This document shows, one piece after another, positions 32,649-43,867 of a stretch of DNA of 64,000 bases. The position numbers and the translations under genes were made by a program. Origin of the DNA: Gamarada debralockiae (lineage: Eukaryota; Ascomycota; Leotiomycetes; Helotiales; Hyphodiscaceae); assembly GCA_002803225.1 (NCBI GenBank), contig NXFV01000610.1, forward strand, positions 41,854 through 105,853. Direction: 5' to 3'. The notes beneath the pieces are model-generated. The model saw nothing but the letters and a program-made list of their open reading frames with translations. It was not told the origin of the DNA and did not search any database. The stretch's first letter is position 1, and each line of letters starts with the position of its first letter.

Positions 32649-33721
32649 TCAAGCATGACCAATCAACCCAGCTTGAGGAGCATTATTAGGATTGGTGTTG
32701 GTCCCCGCGAATCCCAAAGCTCTATTCCACGCATCAGCAGTCGTCGCATCCTTCGTACCCAAAGCCGAAATCTGCGCCTTAGCCGCAGTACAAGCTGTCT
32801 TCGCCGCATCATTTGCGTTGCAGACGTTCGTCAACTGGTCGCAGATTCTGTTGGTAATAATGCCGGGGTTCAAAGCCTTCTCTTGTCCATCGAGGCCGGC
32901 TTCGAATTTCATGGTGGGTGTGCAGAGACCGAAACCAAGGCCCGAGATGGTTGATGCTTGGAAGCCGGAGAACATACCGATGGTCGCGGAGGATGAGGCG
33001 ATTCCTTGGGAAGATGAAGAGACGCCTCCACATGAAAGGGACGATGAAGCGACATCAAGCTACCACCGCCTTGCTCACAACAGCTGATGAATTAGGTACC
33101 GTAGAACTCAATATAGTTGTAGTGGTTCCACCAAGGGCCTTGGTGAAGTTGGAGAACCCGGCCGCAGCACCTGGGCAACGCTCATTCCAGTACTGGAAAA
33201 GGCTGTCTTGGGCGAAGTGGCCGAATTCGCGTTTTTGGTGTCTGAGCCGCCGACTGCGGGGTCAACGAGTGGGACGATACTGCGGAGAGCCTCGGTAGTG
33301 AGGAGAGTTAGATCGCTGCAGATGGATGGGACATCGACAACGAAAGGATTGAAATTTTGTTCGCAGCGACGAGGCCTTGGGCTGCAGTGATTGAGTCTGC
33401 TCCTGTGTCTAAAGTAGAAACAATCAAGTCTGCTTGTTGTAACTAGGAATTGGTCAGTGAATGTTCAATGTTTTGGGCAGGACCCTACCTTAGCACACGG
33501 GTTGGCTGCTGCGAGAAGCGTGCTGACGGTTTGTCCAGCAAGAGTGGCAGCTTGACCAGGTTTACCACCACTTGTAACCGCCTCAATGGCTGCGATGGGG
33601 ATTTCCTCTTGGCCGAAACTGTATTGGTAAGCTCGCCTTCTATACGAAGAGCCAGAATTCCGACTTACCAAGCCTCAGAGATGGCCACGAGGACCAACAG
33701 AAGAACTGCATTTGAAAACAT
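32649..33721 (-). pseudogene. Decayed secreted Ala/Thr-rich protein gene
   Basis: The minus strand begins at 33721 with a clear signal peptide (M-F-S-N-A-V-L-L-L-V-L-V-A-I-S-E-A). An intron with GTAAGT and CAATACAG ends follows, then F-G-Q-E-E-I-P-I-A-A-I-E-A. A second intron leads to L-Q-Q-A-D-L-I-V-S-T-L-D-T. After G-L-V-A-A-N-K the frame must shift by one (an A-run near 33356) to read F-V-V-D-V-P-S-I-C-S-D. Another shift near 33170 is needed, and a third to reach the conserved tail (I-I-T-N-R-I-C-D-Q-L-T-N-V-C and G-F-A-G-T-N-T-N-P), ending at 32649. The tail frame is long and well kept, so decay looks recent. The family is a fungal secreted protein of unknown function. Unseen introns could explain one shift, but not all. 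Confidence 0.6.
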
Positions 33722-35965
33722 TACTCGAATTTGAAAACTGAAGAAAAAGTATGATGTTCGAACTCCAGCTGAGTTGAAGGATTGACTTTGGACGAAAAGA
33801 TTGGACCAGCCTAGAAAATAGGTTTAAGAATGTAAAGAATGTATAGTTCACAGAACTGAGAACGAATGTAAAGTCAAGATCAAGAGGCTGACGATGCGAA
33901 GAGAACACATCCTGCAGCAGAAACCAGACAATTATATACAATTGTATGAACGTCGAGGGTTTTATCTTGGCATCCGTTAGATCATGGATTCTTATACCAT
34001 GGAGGATGTAATGCAGATCATACTGGTGTGCTGTTTGGTAGGATGAACTGTCATCCAGCGCTAGAAGTCGTTCAGCCTTGGGAATGGTATTTGTTGCGGC
34101 GAGAAATTCTCCTAGTAAGGTCAATGCCTAATGCCCAGATGTCGTCAATGTCACCGGTCGCAGCTGATAATTCTCTCAAGGTTGGAAGGGGATATTGGAT
34201 CGTCAATTGAGAGGCTGGACGACGGACCTTCAGGTTCTAATTGGGTTAAGATGCATCAGATAATACAACAGATGGGATTTTTAGACCCGCGTTGGAAACT
34301 GCTCATGATTGAGACGCACTTGATGTCCAAGCGAAGTAGTTGTCTTTGACTGGCCAATCGAATTCTTGGCGTATGATGTATATTTGGCAGGGTCAACGTC
34401 TGGCGTCAAATTAGGAACATCTAAACTGTTTGCGAAATGATAGGTCAAACGATAAACAAAGCGCTTCTCGGTCCAATGAGGTTCTGATGAGAGGATTGGA
34501 TCAGGGGGTGTGGGTCAAATGCCTTCTCGCTAAGCTGTCAGGATCAGAGACGATTTTCGAGACAGGGATGTTTGATCCATTCGGGAAGTCAAACTCACCG
34601 AGCTCGAACCTAAAATAACAAACTCAGTTTCGAATTAAGTATGATCACGTTCTTTTCTTACGAGATGAGGAGTCTGGACTGTATTCTGAATGACATTGTG
34701 CCTCGAATCCAGCCAGTAGCGGAGGCTTTTTGGGATGGCTACCAAAGGCTTTCGCTATCCACGGCCCTTCCCATGTCGCCGGCCTCGAATTTTTGCAAAT
34801 CACCCCTTATCAATCACATTTGCTGGTATATCTTTCGTAAATCAATGGCTAGGTCAACACTGTAAACTTTTTGTATCTACCTCATCAGCATTAGTCGTCC
34901 ACCACTGTCTCCTCTACTCGAACGTAGGGTAAATTGACTTCTACAACTTTTTTTTCTACTTCATAGCTAGAAAAGCGTCTTGCGATCTTGAGGGTATATT
35001 TTCCTTGGGAATGGACACAGAGTTGTCATGAGAGCAGAGTCTCTGGAACTTGGATCGGTTGTGGGAAAAGAGTCCGCCTGAATGAACGATGCGTCGTCCC
35101 AGGGCGCTCGCGCACGGGCAAGTATTGACAATTCATGGGGTCTATCCGACGTCAATTCGGTTCATGTGCTCGAATGAAACCTTACTGAACATAGTTGTCC
35201 TTGGAATGAGATGTGTCCCTGGACCTTGAATCAAACTGTCAAGCGTCCGCCACGATCGGTTTTCTGAGCAAAGGAGGACACAATAACTACAACTCACAGG
35301 ATCAATCACAAAAATAAAGTGATAAAGGTACACAAACTCGCCGTGAAAACCGATCAGGGTAAACAAAGCTCATGGTAGCAAACGTTAAGCAAGATTCTTT
35401 CAAATGTCTTGGAGAATTTCGAGGTCCAAGCTTCAAGTTTGGATTAGCACAAGTAGAGCCGAGCCCCCACTTTACCGACTCTGCTATTTGAGGGTGCCCT
35501 TTAGGTCTTGTAGAAGAGCATGTCTGGAGATTTGTGTTTTGAGTGTTCAAGTGTTAAGGACGATGCAAGAGGCACCCAGGAGCTTGGCAAACCCCGCAGA
35601 CGACCCCGCACCTGCGAAGTGGGGCAGACACGCAACGTCAACTTTGCTGGGGCAGTTTTCTCCAACACAACCCCAATAATCCGAAGTCCATCCCACACGG
35701 AATGATGCTTCCGAATAAGACCTCCTCCCAGAAATTTATTAGGTTTTTCTTCTAAAATAACCTCTATTCTAGACTTTCGATCACCTGAACTCTGCGTGAA
35801 TAATTGCTTAGCACGCGCCCGCGGCTTCTAATCTCCTTGCTCATACGTTTACTAGAGAGGAAGGATACTAATCTCAATTGGCCAAACTTATCTTCACCAC
35901 CATCTCTAGATTTACGACTTCAGACATTTATCTTGTCGTCCTTCATAGTTTCATCGACCCTCACA
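33722..35965. other. Long gene-free stretch
   Basis: About 2.2 kb without a supported gene. The many short open frames have no recognised domain and are not in one frame. The last few hundred bases hold the promoter and leader of the MmgE/PrpD gene. Confidence 0.45.
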
Positions 35966-37483
35966 ATGACGACGACACATCTTGCCACTTGGTCTTACAA
36001 TCTCAAGTACTCCGACTTACCAGCAGATGTTGTCCAAGCTGCAGTTCGCAGCTTCTATAACTGGGCCGGTTGTGCTATTGGAGGGAGTAAGCACCCCGCA
36101 ACCACCATCGCCGTGAGATCGAGTCCAAGCTGAACATAATTACTCAACCACTGACGAGCAATAGCACAATTCACTCTCTCCGTTCTTTGGACCATCTCAA
36201 GCAACTCTTCTGGGACATAAGGGGACTCTACGAATTGATGCACAACATACCGCACTTTTGAATGGAATAGCATCTCACGTGCATGATTACGATGACACTC
36301 ATTTGGATACCATCATCCATCCTACAGGGCCTGTTGCAAGTGCACTCCTAGCCGTTGCGGAATGGAAAGGCGGTTTTTCTGGAAAGGACTTTCTACTTGC
36401 CTTGATTGTTGGAATTGAAGCTGAGTGCAAAGTTGGGCTTGCCGTATGGCCTGAGCATTACGATGTAGGATGGTAGGTCCCCTGCAACTTTGATGAACCT
36501 TTTTGTTCTAGTGTAAAGGTTCTGATCTGTTTCTTAGGCATATAACTTCGACAACGGGCTCAATTGGTGCAGCCGTTGCAGTATCAAAACTTCTCTCTTT
36601 GACCGTCTCGCAAACCATTCACGCCATTGGAATCGCTGCTACCCAGGTTGTTGGTCTTCGAGAAATGTTCGGCTCGCACACAAAGTCCTTCCACCCTGGA
36701 CGTGCAGCTCAGAGCGGACTGATGGCTGCCGTCTTAGCGCAGGGAGGCTATACCAGTAGTGAGCAGGCACTTGAAGCGAAGCGAGGTTGGGCAAATGTTG
36801 TTGGTGTGACCAAGAGCGGATTGAAGGAGAGCATGGATAAGTGGATGGGAATGAACGCCGGATCCAAAGGAGACGTATTCGGCCTCGCGGATTCGAAAGG
36901 AGCCGGTAGATGGGAAATCTTGCGGAACAGCTTCAAGCCGTATCCATGCGGCATCGTCATTCATCCTATCATTGACGGGTGTGCGCAGCTCCATAATGAC
37001 ATGAAGAAGCAGGGATTAGATGTGAAAAATGTCAAGTCAGTGAGTGTAAAGGTCCATCCGTTAGTGTTGGAATTGACTGGCAAACGCAAGCCGAAAGATG
37101 GGCTGGAGGGAAAGTTCAGTGTCTTCCATGGTGCAGCGATAGGATTGATCTATGGAAAAGGAACTCCTTCGGAGTACGAAGACAACGTCGTACAAGATTC
37201 AGCTGTTATTGCAGTCAGAGATAAGGTTGACGCTGAGGCGGATAGCTCGTTGGGAGCAGACGAATCGAAGATTACGTTGACGATGGAAGATGGCAAGGTA
37301 CTTGAGAAACATGTGAAACATGCTGTTGGAAGCTTGGAGGTACCGATGGATGACAAAATGTTGCAACAGAAGTTCGATGATCAATGTGTTGCCGTGTTGG
37401 GAGACAGGGTCAAGTCGGCGAGCGATGCGTTGTGGAATATCAAGAATGCGGGAGATGTTACTGAGATTGCGAAGGTACTATGA
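35966..37483 (+). CDS. MmgE/PrpD-family protein
   Basis: Exons 35966-36112, 36165-36472 and 36538-37483 join across introns of 52 and 65 nt into 466 residues. Family features are visible: N-W-A-G-C-A-I-G-G near residue 30, then A-L-L-N-G-I-A-S-H-V-H-D-Y-D-D-T-H, G-P-V-A-S-A-L-L-A-V-A-E, a helix-rich segment with I-H-A-I-G-I-A-A-T-Q, K-S-F-H-P-G-R-A-A-Q-S-G, and K-P-Y-P-C-G-I-V-I-H. The family includes 2-methylcitrate dehydratase and cis-aconitate decarboxylase. The H-D-Y-D-D and K-S-F/H-x-G-R blocks fit a working active site, but the substrate is not assignable. It is intact and divergent in context from the decayed genes around it. Confidence 0.88.
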
Positions 37484-38028
37484 GCGGATAGGGAGATCAC
37501 AGTACAATCAGAAACAGGATTATTAAAAGTATATCCGAGGTCGTTTGGACCTAGTTTGTCGAGGCCTATCAAAGATGGACGCAAAGGATCCGATCGAGTG
37601 GGTCGGTGACAATTATTCTGCAGATAGAAGCGTTCGTTTTCGTACATAAAACGACGTGCCGTGATTATCGATTTATGTACTCGATTTGCAAAGAGCTTGC
37701 CGCCAAATGGAGGCCAAGACAAAAGGGTGTACCAGGAGATATGGTGGTGGTCATCACGTGACGGATAACACCTTTCCTCTTTGAGAGCCGCTGTGACTCA
37801 TCTTTGAGAAGCACAGCCATTGTGAAGACATCCCAACTTCAATTCCACAGATACAGAGGAAATCACATACTATTGGCTGTGGAACGAACCCTCACATGTA
37901 CCGGCTCAAGTGGCGAGGAACATAACAACTCCAGCTCGCCGGCTTTATCTCAATTCTGACCATCTAGATTTTAATAACCTTTCCTCCTCATCCAATTCTC
38001 TTTGCTTATTTCCCTCTTTGATTTCTCC
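37484..38028. other. Intergenic flank
   Basis: No gene is seen. It includes the 3' end of the MmgE/PrpD gene and the promoter of the GNAT gene. Confidence 0.5.
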
Positions 38029-38780
38029 ATGGCACCACCGAAAATAACCACCCTCCTCGCAACGGAAGAAGATGCACCAACCCTCGCCTCAATAATGACC
38101 TTGGCATTCTCCACATCCGATGCCGCATATCCTCTAATCTGGGGTGGCGCACCTGAAGGGACGCATGATGTGGTAGCTCTGAAAGGATTATTTTCTCCAG
38201 TTCAAAAAGAAGGCCAAGTGACTTTCAAGGCTGTGGATGGTGAAAGACTGGTGGGTTTTGCCACCTGGAACTTGCCAAAACCAAAGGTTGAGGAGAAAGT
38301 GGAAGAGGGCGAGGACAAAGGCAAAGGAGAGACAGATGGGGACAAAAAGGGAGGTGGATTACCGGAGATTTCTGGCGTGAATACAGAGCTATGGGGGGAT
38401 AAATTGGATGGCCTGAAGACTTTCTATTTTCGGGATGTTGAGCCTTCGAAGGACATTCGTAATTCTCCCCATCTTTTCCATTGCCGTTGGTTTCGAGACA
38501 AGCAAAGTAAAGTTGACGCAACCCAGTGCTTTCATTATTCTTCGTTCATCCTGACTATCAGCGTCAGGGTATTGGTTCATTGCTCCTGCAGTGGGGGCTG
38601 AAGAAGGCCGATGAGTTGGGTGCCAAGATGTGGGTCACAAGTACACCGCAGGCGGTGAGTACATATGAGAAAAGTGGTTGGAAGGTGGTGCAACGGCATG
38701 AAGTTGATTTGGGGAAGTATGGAGGAGAAGGAATTTATAGTCGGGCTTGGATGCTTCGTGAGGCGAAGGGGACTGTTTGA
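38029..38780 (+). CDS. GNAT-family N-acetyltransferase, two exons
   Basis: Exons 38029-38458 and 38527-38780 join across a 68-nt intron (phase 1) into 227 residues. Exon 2 holds the acetyl-CoA loop: F-V-H-P-D-Y-Q-R-Q-G-I-G-S-L-L-L, a clean Q/R-x-x-G-I/A-G match. S-T-Y-E-K-S-G-W near the end is the last conserved strand. Exon 1 has an unusual lysine/glutamate/glycine-rich insert at about residues 85-115, probably a disordered loop. The intron lies exactly where the GNAT gene at 772-1477 has its intron, eight residues before the conserved H-P, in the same phase. The two are probably distant paralogues. The acceptor substrate is unknown. Confidence 0.85.
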
Positions 38781-39034
38781 TTCCCGGATGCTTAACTGCT
38801 GCTAATTTTCCAGTCAAATTTACATTCAAACGCCATTAAAAGTAAAAATATAATGAGGGGCTTTACCCTTCAAAGGCTGTTCAGCCAAACTTTTAACTTC
38901 TACATTATTTACGAATGCTTCATCACGTTTTGCAAGAGAATAAGGGAATTTATTTTGAAATACCGGATTTTTAGTTTTAATGACACTTCTTGCGGGAGTT
39001 GTTGGTAAGCCCCTATAGCGTAGAGTCTAGGAGC

Positions 39035-41224
39035 CTATTCCGCATGGTATGGTATCAAAGCGTCGTATACCTCCATAGTGTCTTCGCCAACCTCCAAAGC
39101 TGAACCAAGTAGTTCTTCATATTCTTTTGCGGCCTCGCTTCGAAACTTCCTAGCTTCAGCAGCCTGACCATTCAACTCCAGCACAATCGACAAAAATCGT
39201 TTTGCTCTCATGACATGTCGCTCCACAGGCACCGGGGTAATCTCATAAATCGAGAGAGCGTGCTTCAAGGTTTTGCTGGTGAATGACAAGAGCGACTATT
39301 AACACTGACTTTGCAAGGTTAAAGCATATAATTTTCAGGATATACTTACATAGTCTCATCCCACCTTTTGGCACGGAAGAAATGTTGTGCGAGCTTGTAG
39401 TTCACTACGCCGGTCTCAAAATGACTGTCACCGTAAACTTCTCTCTGCAATTGGTGTGCTTTGATGTGGGAGTTGAAAGCATCTGCTAAGTTACCCTGGT
39501 CGTACTGTACATTTCCCAAGACCCGGTACAGATAGCTCATCCTAAATCACCACATAGCCTTAGTTCTAGTCTTCCAGGAATGAGAAGTTGAGTCAATGAA
39601 TGGGCGCTTACCATCTGCATAATTATGACTTCACTCGCTGTGTTGCTCGATTTCGAGACCACGCTTTTGAATGCATTATCGTGCAACTGTCGATGGATCC
39701 GGATTTTGCCTTGGGATAAACTTCCACTCAAGAGGTTCCTGGTCAGAAGTACTCCTAGCGCGCGTGAGAAGTTTGTGGCCTGGCATAGGCTTGTCTATTC
39801 TTGAGGAAGATTACTGCCCTCTGGATAATCTCTGAACAGGCCACAAGGTATTGCTGTTGGATCTAGGAAGCCAATCGAATCCAGCAGTAGACCAGACTCA
39901 GAATTTTGCTGCCGCATTGAGTTTACTGACGGCTCCCAAACATCTAAGACCGTATGCTGGTATGCCATTGTTGATGATGGCTTTGCATCAGAGGGCAAAG
40001 TTTGCACACCCATGCTTTTTAACATATTCAAGCAATCACCAAGGCTACAATACCTGAGGAAGCCGGCTAGTTGGCTTAGAGCTAATGGCAGATATCCAAC
40101 AGCTTCACAGATCTCGTCTGCAATCTGGCCCTCTTCTATAGACTGGTTTCGGCCGAATGGCTGTAGGAGAATGCTTCTCGCAGTTTGGGGATCAACAGGC
40201 TGGAGCTGAAACGCCATGGGATGCTTAGGCTATGTGACACGCTTGCATTTCGCGTGGTGATGAGAATCGAGCCAGAGCTACCAGAGGGCCATATATTTCG
40301 TATGCTGTCTGGAGCGTCTTCTGGGGTGTTGTCGAGGATAAGCAACCATCTCTGCTCTGAAAAACTTTGAGTTAACATGAACCTATTTACCAGGGCTAAA
40401 GAACTAACCAGTTGTACGCAGCCAGCGCAGAACAAGTTCCATCTGGATCTACAGCCTCTCTCACACTGACTAATCCTAGTACCTGTGCAGCCTCTGAAAA
40501 CTCTGCTTGATATTTCTCCCGGTTGTCGGCTGTGATCCAGAAGATTGCTTAATATTCTTCCAAATGTCGATAAGCGTATTCGAGGACCAACTCGGACTTT
40601 CCCATTCCTCCCATACGATGAATGACGAAAGTCCGCGAATTCACGCCACGGTCGGATGGCGCACGTTGAAGGTAAAGCTGGACTTGCTGGAGCTCATTGA
40701 CGCGGCCTCGAAAGTTTTCATTGCGAGAATAGGGTATCAGACGGCACGGCAACTTCGGTGCAGCTTGAGTTGATGACAAAGTAGCTACTGACATTTGGCC
40801 TTGACTCTGATTAGGGGTAATTATGGTCAGCGTTCGATGACTGGAGGCGTAGTGCGCAACAATTGCTTGAAATGTTACATGTTCGATGTCTTTAGCGAGC
40901 TGTGACCCCAGGGATCATATCTCCACCCGTCGCGTCGATCGGACTGACAGGAAAATTCTGCCTTTTCCAGCGCATTATTGTCAGCCATAGTACATTGTGC
41001 ACCACACAGTACAAGCTGTACCAGCTCGGCACATCAAATGAGTGGAGGCAACTTATGCTCTTCTCTCGCATGAACTTTATGGTCATGCAGCAGAATTTGA
41101 TGAAGTTATGCACAAATCTCCGATCGCATTGGTCAGCTGGTCAGCTGTCGAAAGATTTCGTATAGATTGAGGGGACTTGGAAGTCTTTGACGATCAGCTC
41201 CAGCGCCGACAGAGCTCTTTCCAT
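39035..41224 (-). pseudogene. Dead NB-ARC/TPR (STAND, NLR-like) gene
   Basis: On the minus strand the pieces run in the order of fungal NLR-like proteins. An N-terminal region near 40880 reads D-I-E-H-V-T-F-Q-A-I-V. The nucleotide-binding module near 40600 has G-G-M-G-K-S-E-L, and W-L-L-I-L-D-N (Walker B) lies near 40360. L-P-L-A-L-S-Q-L-A lies near 40070, and TPR-like repeats at 39550-39035 read A-D-A-F-N-S-H-I-K-A-H-Q-L and onward. A TAA at 40551-40549 interrupts the frame just after the P-loop module; CAA to TAA would explain it. A frame change near 40216 separates Walker B from the next part, and another lies in the N-terminal region. The TPR end still splices cleanly. Intact relatives act in allorecognition and immunity-like signalling; this copy cannot. 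Confidence 0.8.
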
Positions 41225-41421
41225 TACTGTATCTGATTGTACAGTACAATGAACTGATATTGGGTAATCAGTAGCTCAATTTGAAGTCGCACAGATGACA
41301 AGCACTTACCTCCACTATAAATTTCAAGCCACCCATATCAGAGCGGCGACTTCGGGGTGAGAAGATGGCAGTACATCTGCCACATTTCCGAAACTTCGGA
41401 CGATGGCGAGCTATTGTGATA

Positions 41422-41594
41422 CAGTAGAACCTCGATATAAGAATCGTCTACATAAGAATACCTGACTAATAAGAATTGATCCTTGGGCCCCGTTTCTTGA
41501 TTTTCTAAGTCAAGGGACCTTGATATAAGAATACCTGACTATAATTCTTATGATTTTGAGGTCCCGATCGTATTCTTATATCGAGGTTCTACTG
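41422..41594. mobile_element. Pogo/Tc1-type MITE with TA target duplication
   Basis: A 173-bp element begins CAGTAGAACCTCGATATAAG. Its terminal inverted repeats are perfect for 23 bp (41422-41444 and 41572-41594). TA dinucleotides flank it at 41420-41421 and 41595-41596. The CAGT start and TA target site are marks of the Tc1/mariner-pogo superfamily. The interior repeats TATAAGAATACCTGACTA-like words related to the ends. There is no coding capacity. It lies just upstream of the dead NB-ARC gene. Confidence 0.85.
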
Positions 41595-41597
41595 TAC

Positions 41598-42280
41598 TTT
41601 CCACAGTGCCTTCGTTGATATTCTATCACGAAACTTTATCTCTTCCGCTGACAATGTGGGAAGCAACTGATTTGATGACTGCTCTGATATGGCACTTTCC
41701 AAGCATTTGCTCTTTTGAGTTTTGACAATGCTGGACCTGCTTGTCCTTGGACTGTCAAGACTGTACTTGCCTGCGTTTGGGTAAGTGAAATCAGTTCTCG
41801 AGACATCCCGCCACGATCTATCGGTGTAGTGTCTCGAGTATTTGACTAACATTTAGTGTCAAAATCCACGCATGTTTACCAAGGCGCTGCATAACGAGCA
41901 TGAGAAGGATGATCTGAAGGAAGAGCGTCAACACCGAAGTATGCGGTGGTTTCCGGGTTGACCCCTTGTGTCGAAAAATATCACATCTAGCCGAATTTGG
42001 ACCAGTAAGCCGTTACCGAGCCAGGTCTGAGAATCAAGTGAGGCTGACTTGCAGCCACCACCCCTGCAGCTACCTTCAGCTTGCTTCCTATTGTTTTGCC
42101 GCCAATCAGTAACTACATCAACAGACAACTGTGTCATAGACGAGCGTCTTTTGGAGATCTATTTCTCAAGCAGGTACTGCGTTGCCCAAGTCAAATTGGC
42201 AAGTGCTGGTGTAAGAACCCAGACTTGAGTCCCCGGTGGGCTCAATAGGCAATAAAACGGGAAATACTCTAGGTGTAAGG
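41598..42280. other. Gene-free stretch
   Basis: No gene is supported. The open frames are short and unrecognised. Confidence 0.45.
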
Positions 42281-42362
42281 GGTGGTGGTGCAGTGGTCGT
42301 GCGTACCATCTGGCATTTGTTGGGGAGCAAACTAACAGGTTCGAATCCTGTTACCACTACCA
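42281..42362 (+). repeat. tRNA-like sequence, possible SINE head
   Basis: The segment has a good RNA polymerase III B box, GGTTCGAATCC at 42338-42348, and an A-box-like TGGTGCAGTGG near 42285. ACAGG and CCTGT form a T-arm stem around the B box. GGTGGTG at 42281-42287 can pair with TACCACT at 42352-42358 (two wobble pairs), and a CCA follows at 42360-42362. The position-8 U and a good anticodon stem are missing, so it is not a convincing tRNA gene. A tRNA-derived SINE or tRNA pseudogene fits better. T-rich sequence near 42549-42560 could be the far end of a SINE. Confidence 0.45.
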
Positions 42363-43627
42363 GGAATTGGGCACTCCCGTACGACCTACAGAAATTCTAG
42401 TCTCCTCGCTGCAGTATGGCTTGCCTCCATGAAAACACTAGGCGCACTCCCAGAAAGTGCACGATAGGCCTAGACTACTAGTCACTCCCTAGATTAATAA
42501 AAGAGGCAAGCATAGCGCTTGCCAGCGCTTTTATAATTTTATAATAGGCAAAAACGTTTTTTTCGCGTTGTGTAGCGGTTTATATCTCTCGGAGCATAAG
42601 CCAGGACACAGACCCCTGCCACATATCTATTCGTAGACGGCCCATCCGTTAGTGTATACAATCTCTGCATAAGCTAGAGGAATATTTGACTATAGTATAC
42701 TAGGATTATAGGACCCTACTATTCGCTAAACTATAGCCAGTAGAAGATATAGTTACATTTGGTTTAATAGGTGGCGTGTTATTCACAGAGCTAAAAGAGA
42801 ATGTCCTACGCTTAGGTTTTTTCATTCCTAGGGGGTTTTTCTAAGAGTTTGGAAACGAATACAGTGTTGGTTTTTCAGTGATGATCTATTAATTCTACAG
42901 TAGGAAGTGCTCTATATATACACTTTGGGTCCTGTATTTGCCACCTAGTGTGACTCATACCGAAGGTTCTAGCTATACTGATTTGTCACTGTATTCGTCA
43001 CTCTTGCCACTGTATTTGTCAGCCACATACTAGAAGGTTCTAGTTACTTCAATTCCCAACATACAGGTTTACTAGTGACTGGTGTTGAACTAGGTTTCCT
43101 TCCTGTACATAGGAGTTCTACTTAGCTACTATAGCTGGTCAGTGTAAGAATAATCAATCAATCACTGTGGAACCGGGCTGTGAATGTTTTCGTGCCGGCC
43201 TTTCTGTCAGTTGAGCTGCATGGGGGCAAAATATACTGGCATTTTTAGGACTAGCTGATATCTAAGGAGCTGAAATTATAAGGAGGGGAAGAGCTCTCTT
43301 ATGCTACAAAAAGAAGGGGGAAACAAGGCTATAACATATTAGGCAATTCCAACCAACATTTTCGTTCCGGATACCGCGAGAAACTAGGCTGTCGTTTTGA
43401 GTCCTTGGATGCAGTGGCCAGCTCCGGATGTGGGCTTAAGTACGCGAAGATGCAGCCATGGCTACATCCCTACTAGTGCCCAAATTATAGTGGAGGTGTT
43501 TGTGTATAAAAGGAGGCCCAATCCCTTCTGTACAAAGCTTGGTTTCAGTTCTAGTCTATGTTATCTGGTCCTCGAACTTTTAATTCAGTCTCCAAGAACT
43601 TCACATCAAAGTCAACCTTGCCTCATC
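42363..43627. other. Gene-free stretch with short repeats
   Basis: No gene is seen. GAAGGTTCTAG occurs at 42962-42972 and 43033-43043, and CACTGTATTYGTCA at 42987-43000 and 43008-43021. The reverse complement of part of the latter (ACGAATACAGTG) occurs near 42852. These suggest a degraded transposon. A TATAAA box at about 43504-43509 may serve the small open frame that follows. Confidence 0.45.
43502..43512 (+). promoter_or_regulatory. TATA box candidate
   Basis: GTATAAAAGGA lies about 120 bp upstream of the ATG at 43628. The match to the TATA consensus is good and the spacing suits a leader of roughly 90 nt. This is sequence-only support. Confidence 0.4.
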
Positions 43628-43867
43628 ATGAATTCTCCGTCAACTTACTCTCCGGTCGAAGAGTCAGAGATATGCTTTCAACCGTGGAAAATATGGTTCC
43701 CCACGATCAAAGAAAAGAAGAACGAGTTGACAGAGGAAGAGCTTCAGGAGCAGCCATGGTTTGACTGCGAGAGCCCAAATGGCGAAGTTCGAATCAAAAA
43801 GCCATGGGACCAGTGGCTCAGAGCTTCCTCGACCCAGCAACTGATCAACTGTAACCAAGGAAAGTAA
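43628..43867 (+). CDS. Small orphan protein, 79 residues
   Basis: The ATG at 43628 starts a 79-residue frame with balanced composition, three tryptophan-containing motifs (P-W-K-I-W-F, Q-P-W-F, K-P-W-D-Q-W-L) and a Glu-rich middle. A TATA box lies upstream. There is no signal peptide or membrane segment. Just before the stop, GGAAA|GTAAGC is a plausible splice donor. With an acceptor at TGCAG near 43930 the frame would continue to 44165, so the real C terminus may differ. No family is recognised. Confidence 0.35.
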   Translation: MNSPSTYSPVEESEICFQPWKIWFPTIKEKKNELTEEELQEQPWFDCESPNGEVRIKKPWDQWLRASSTQQLINCNQGK

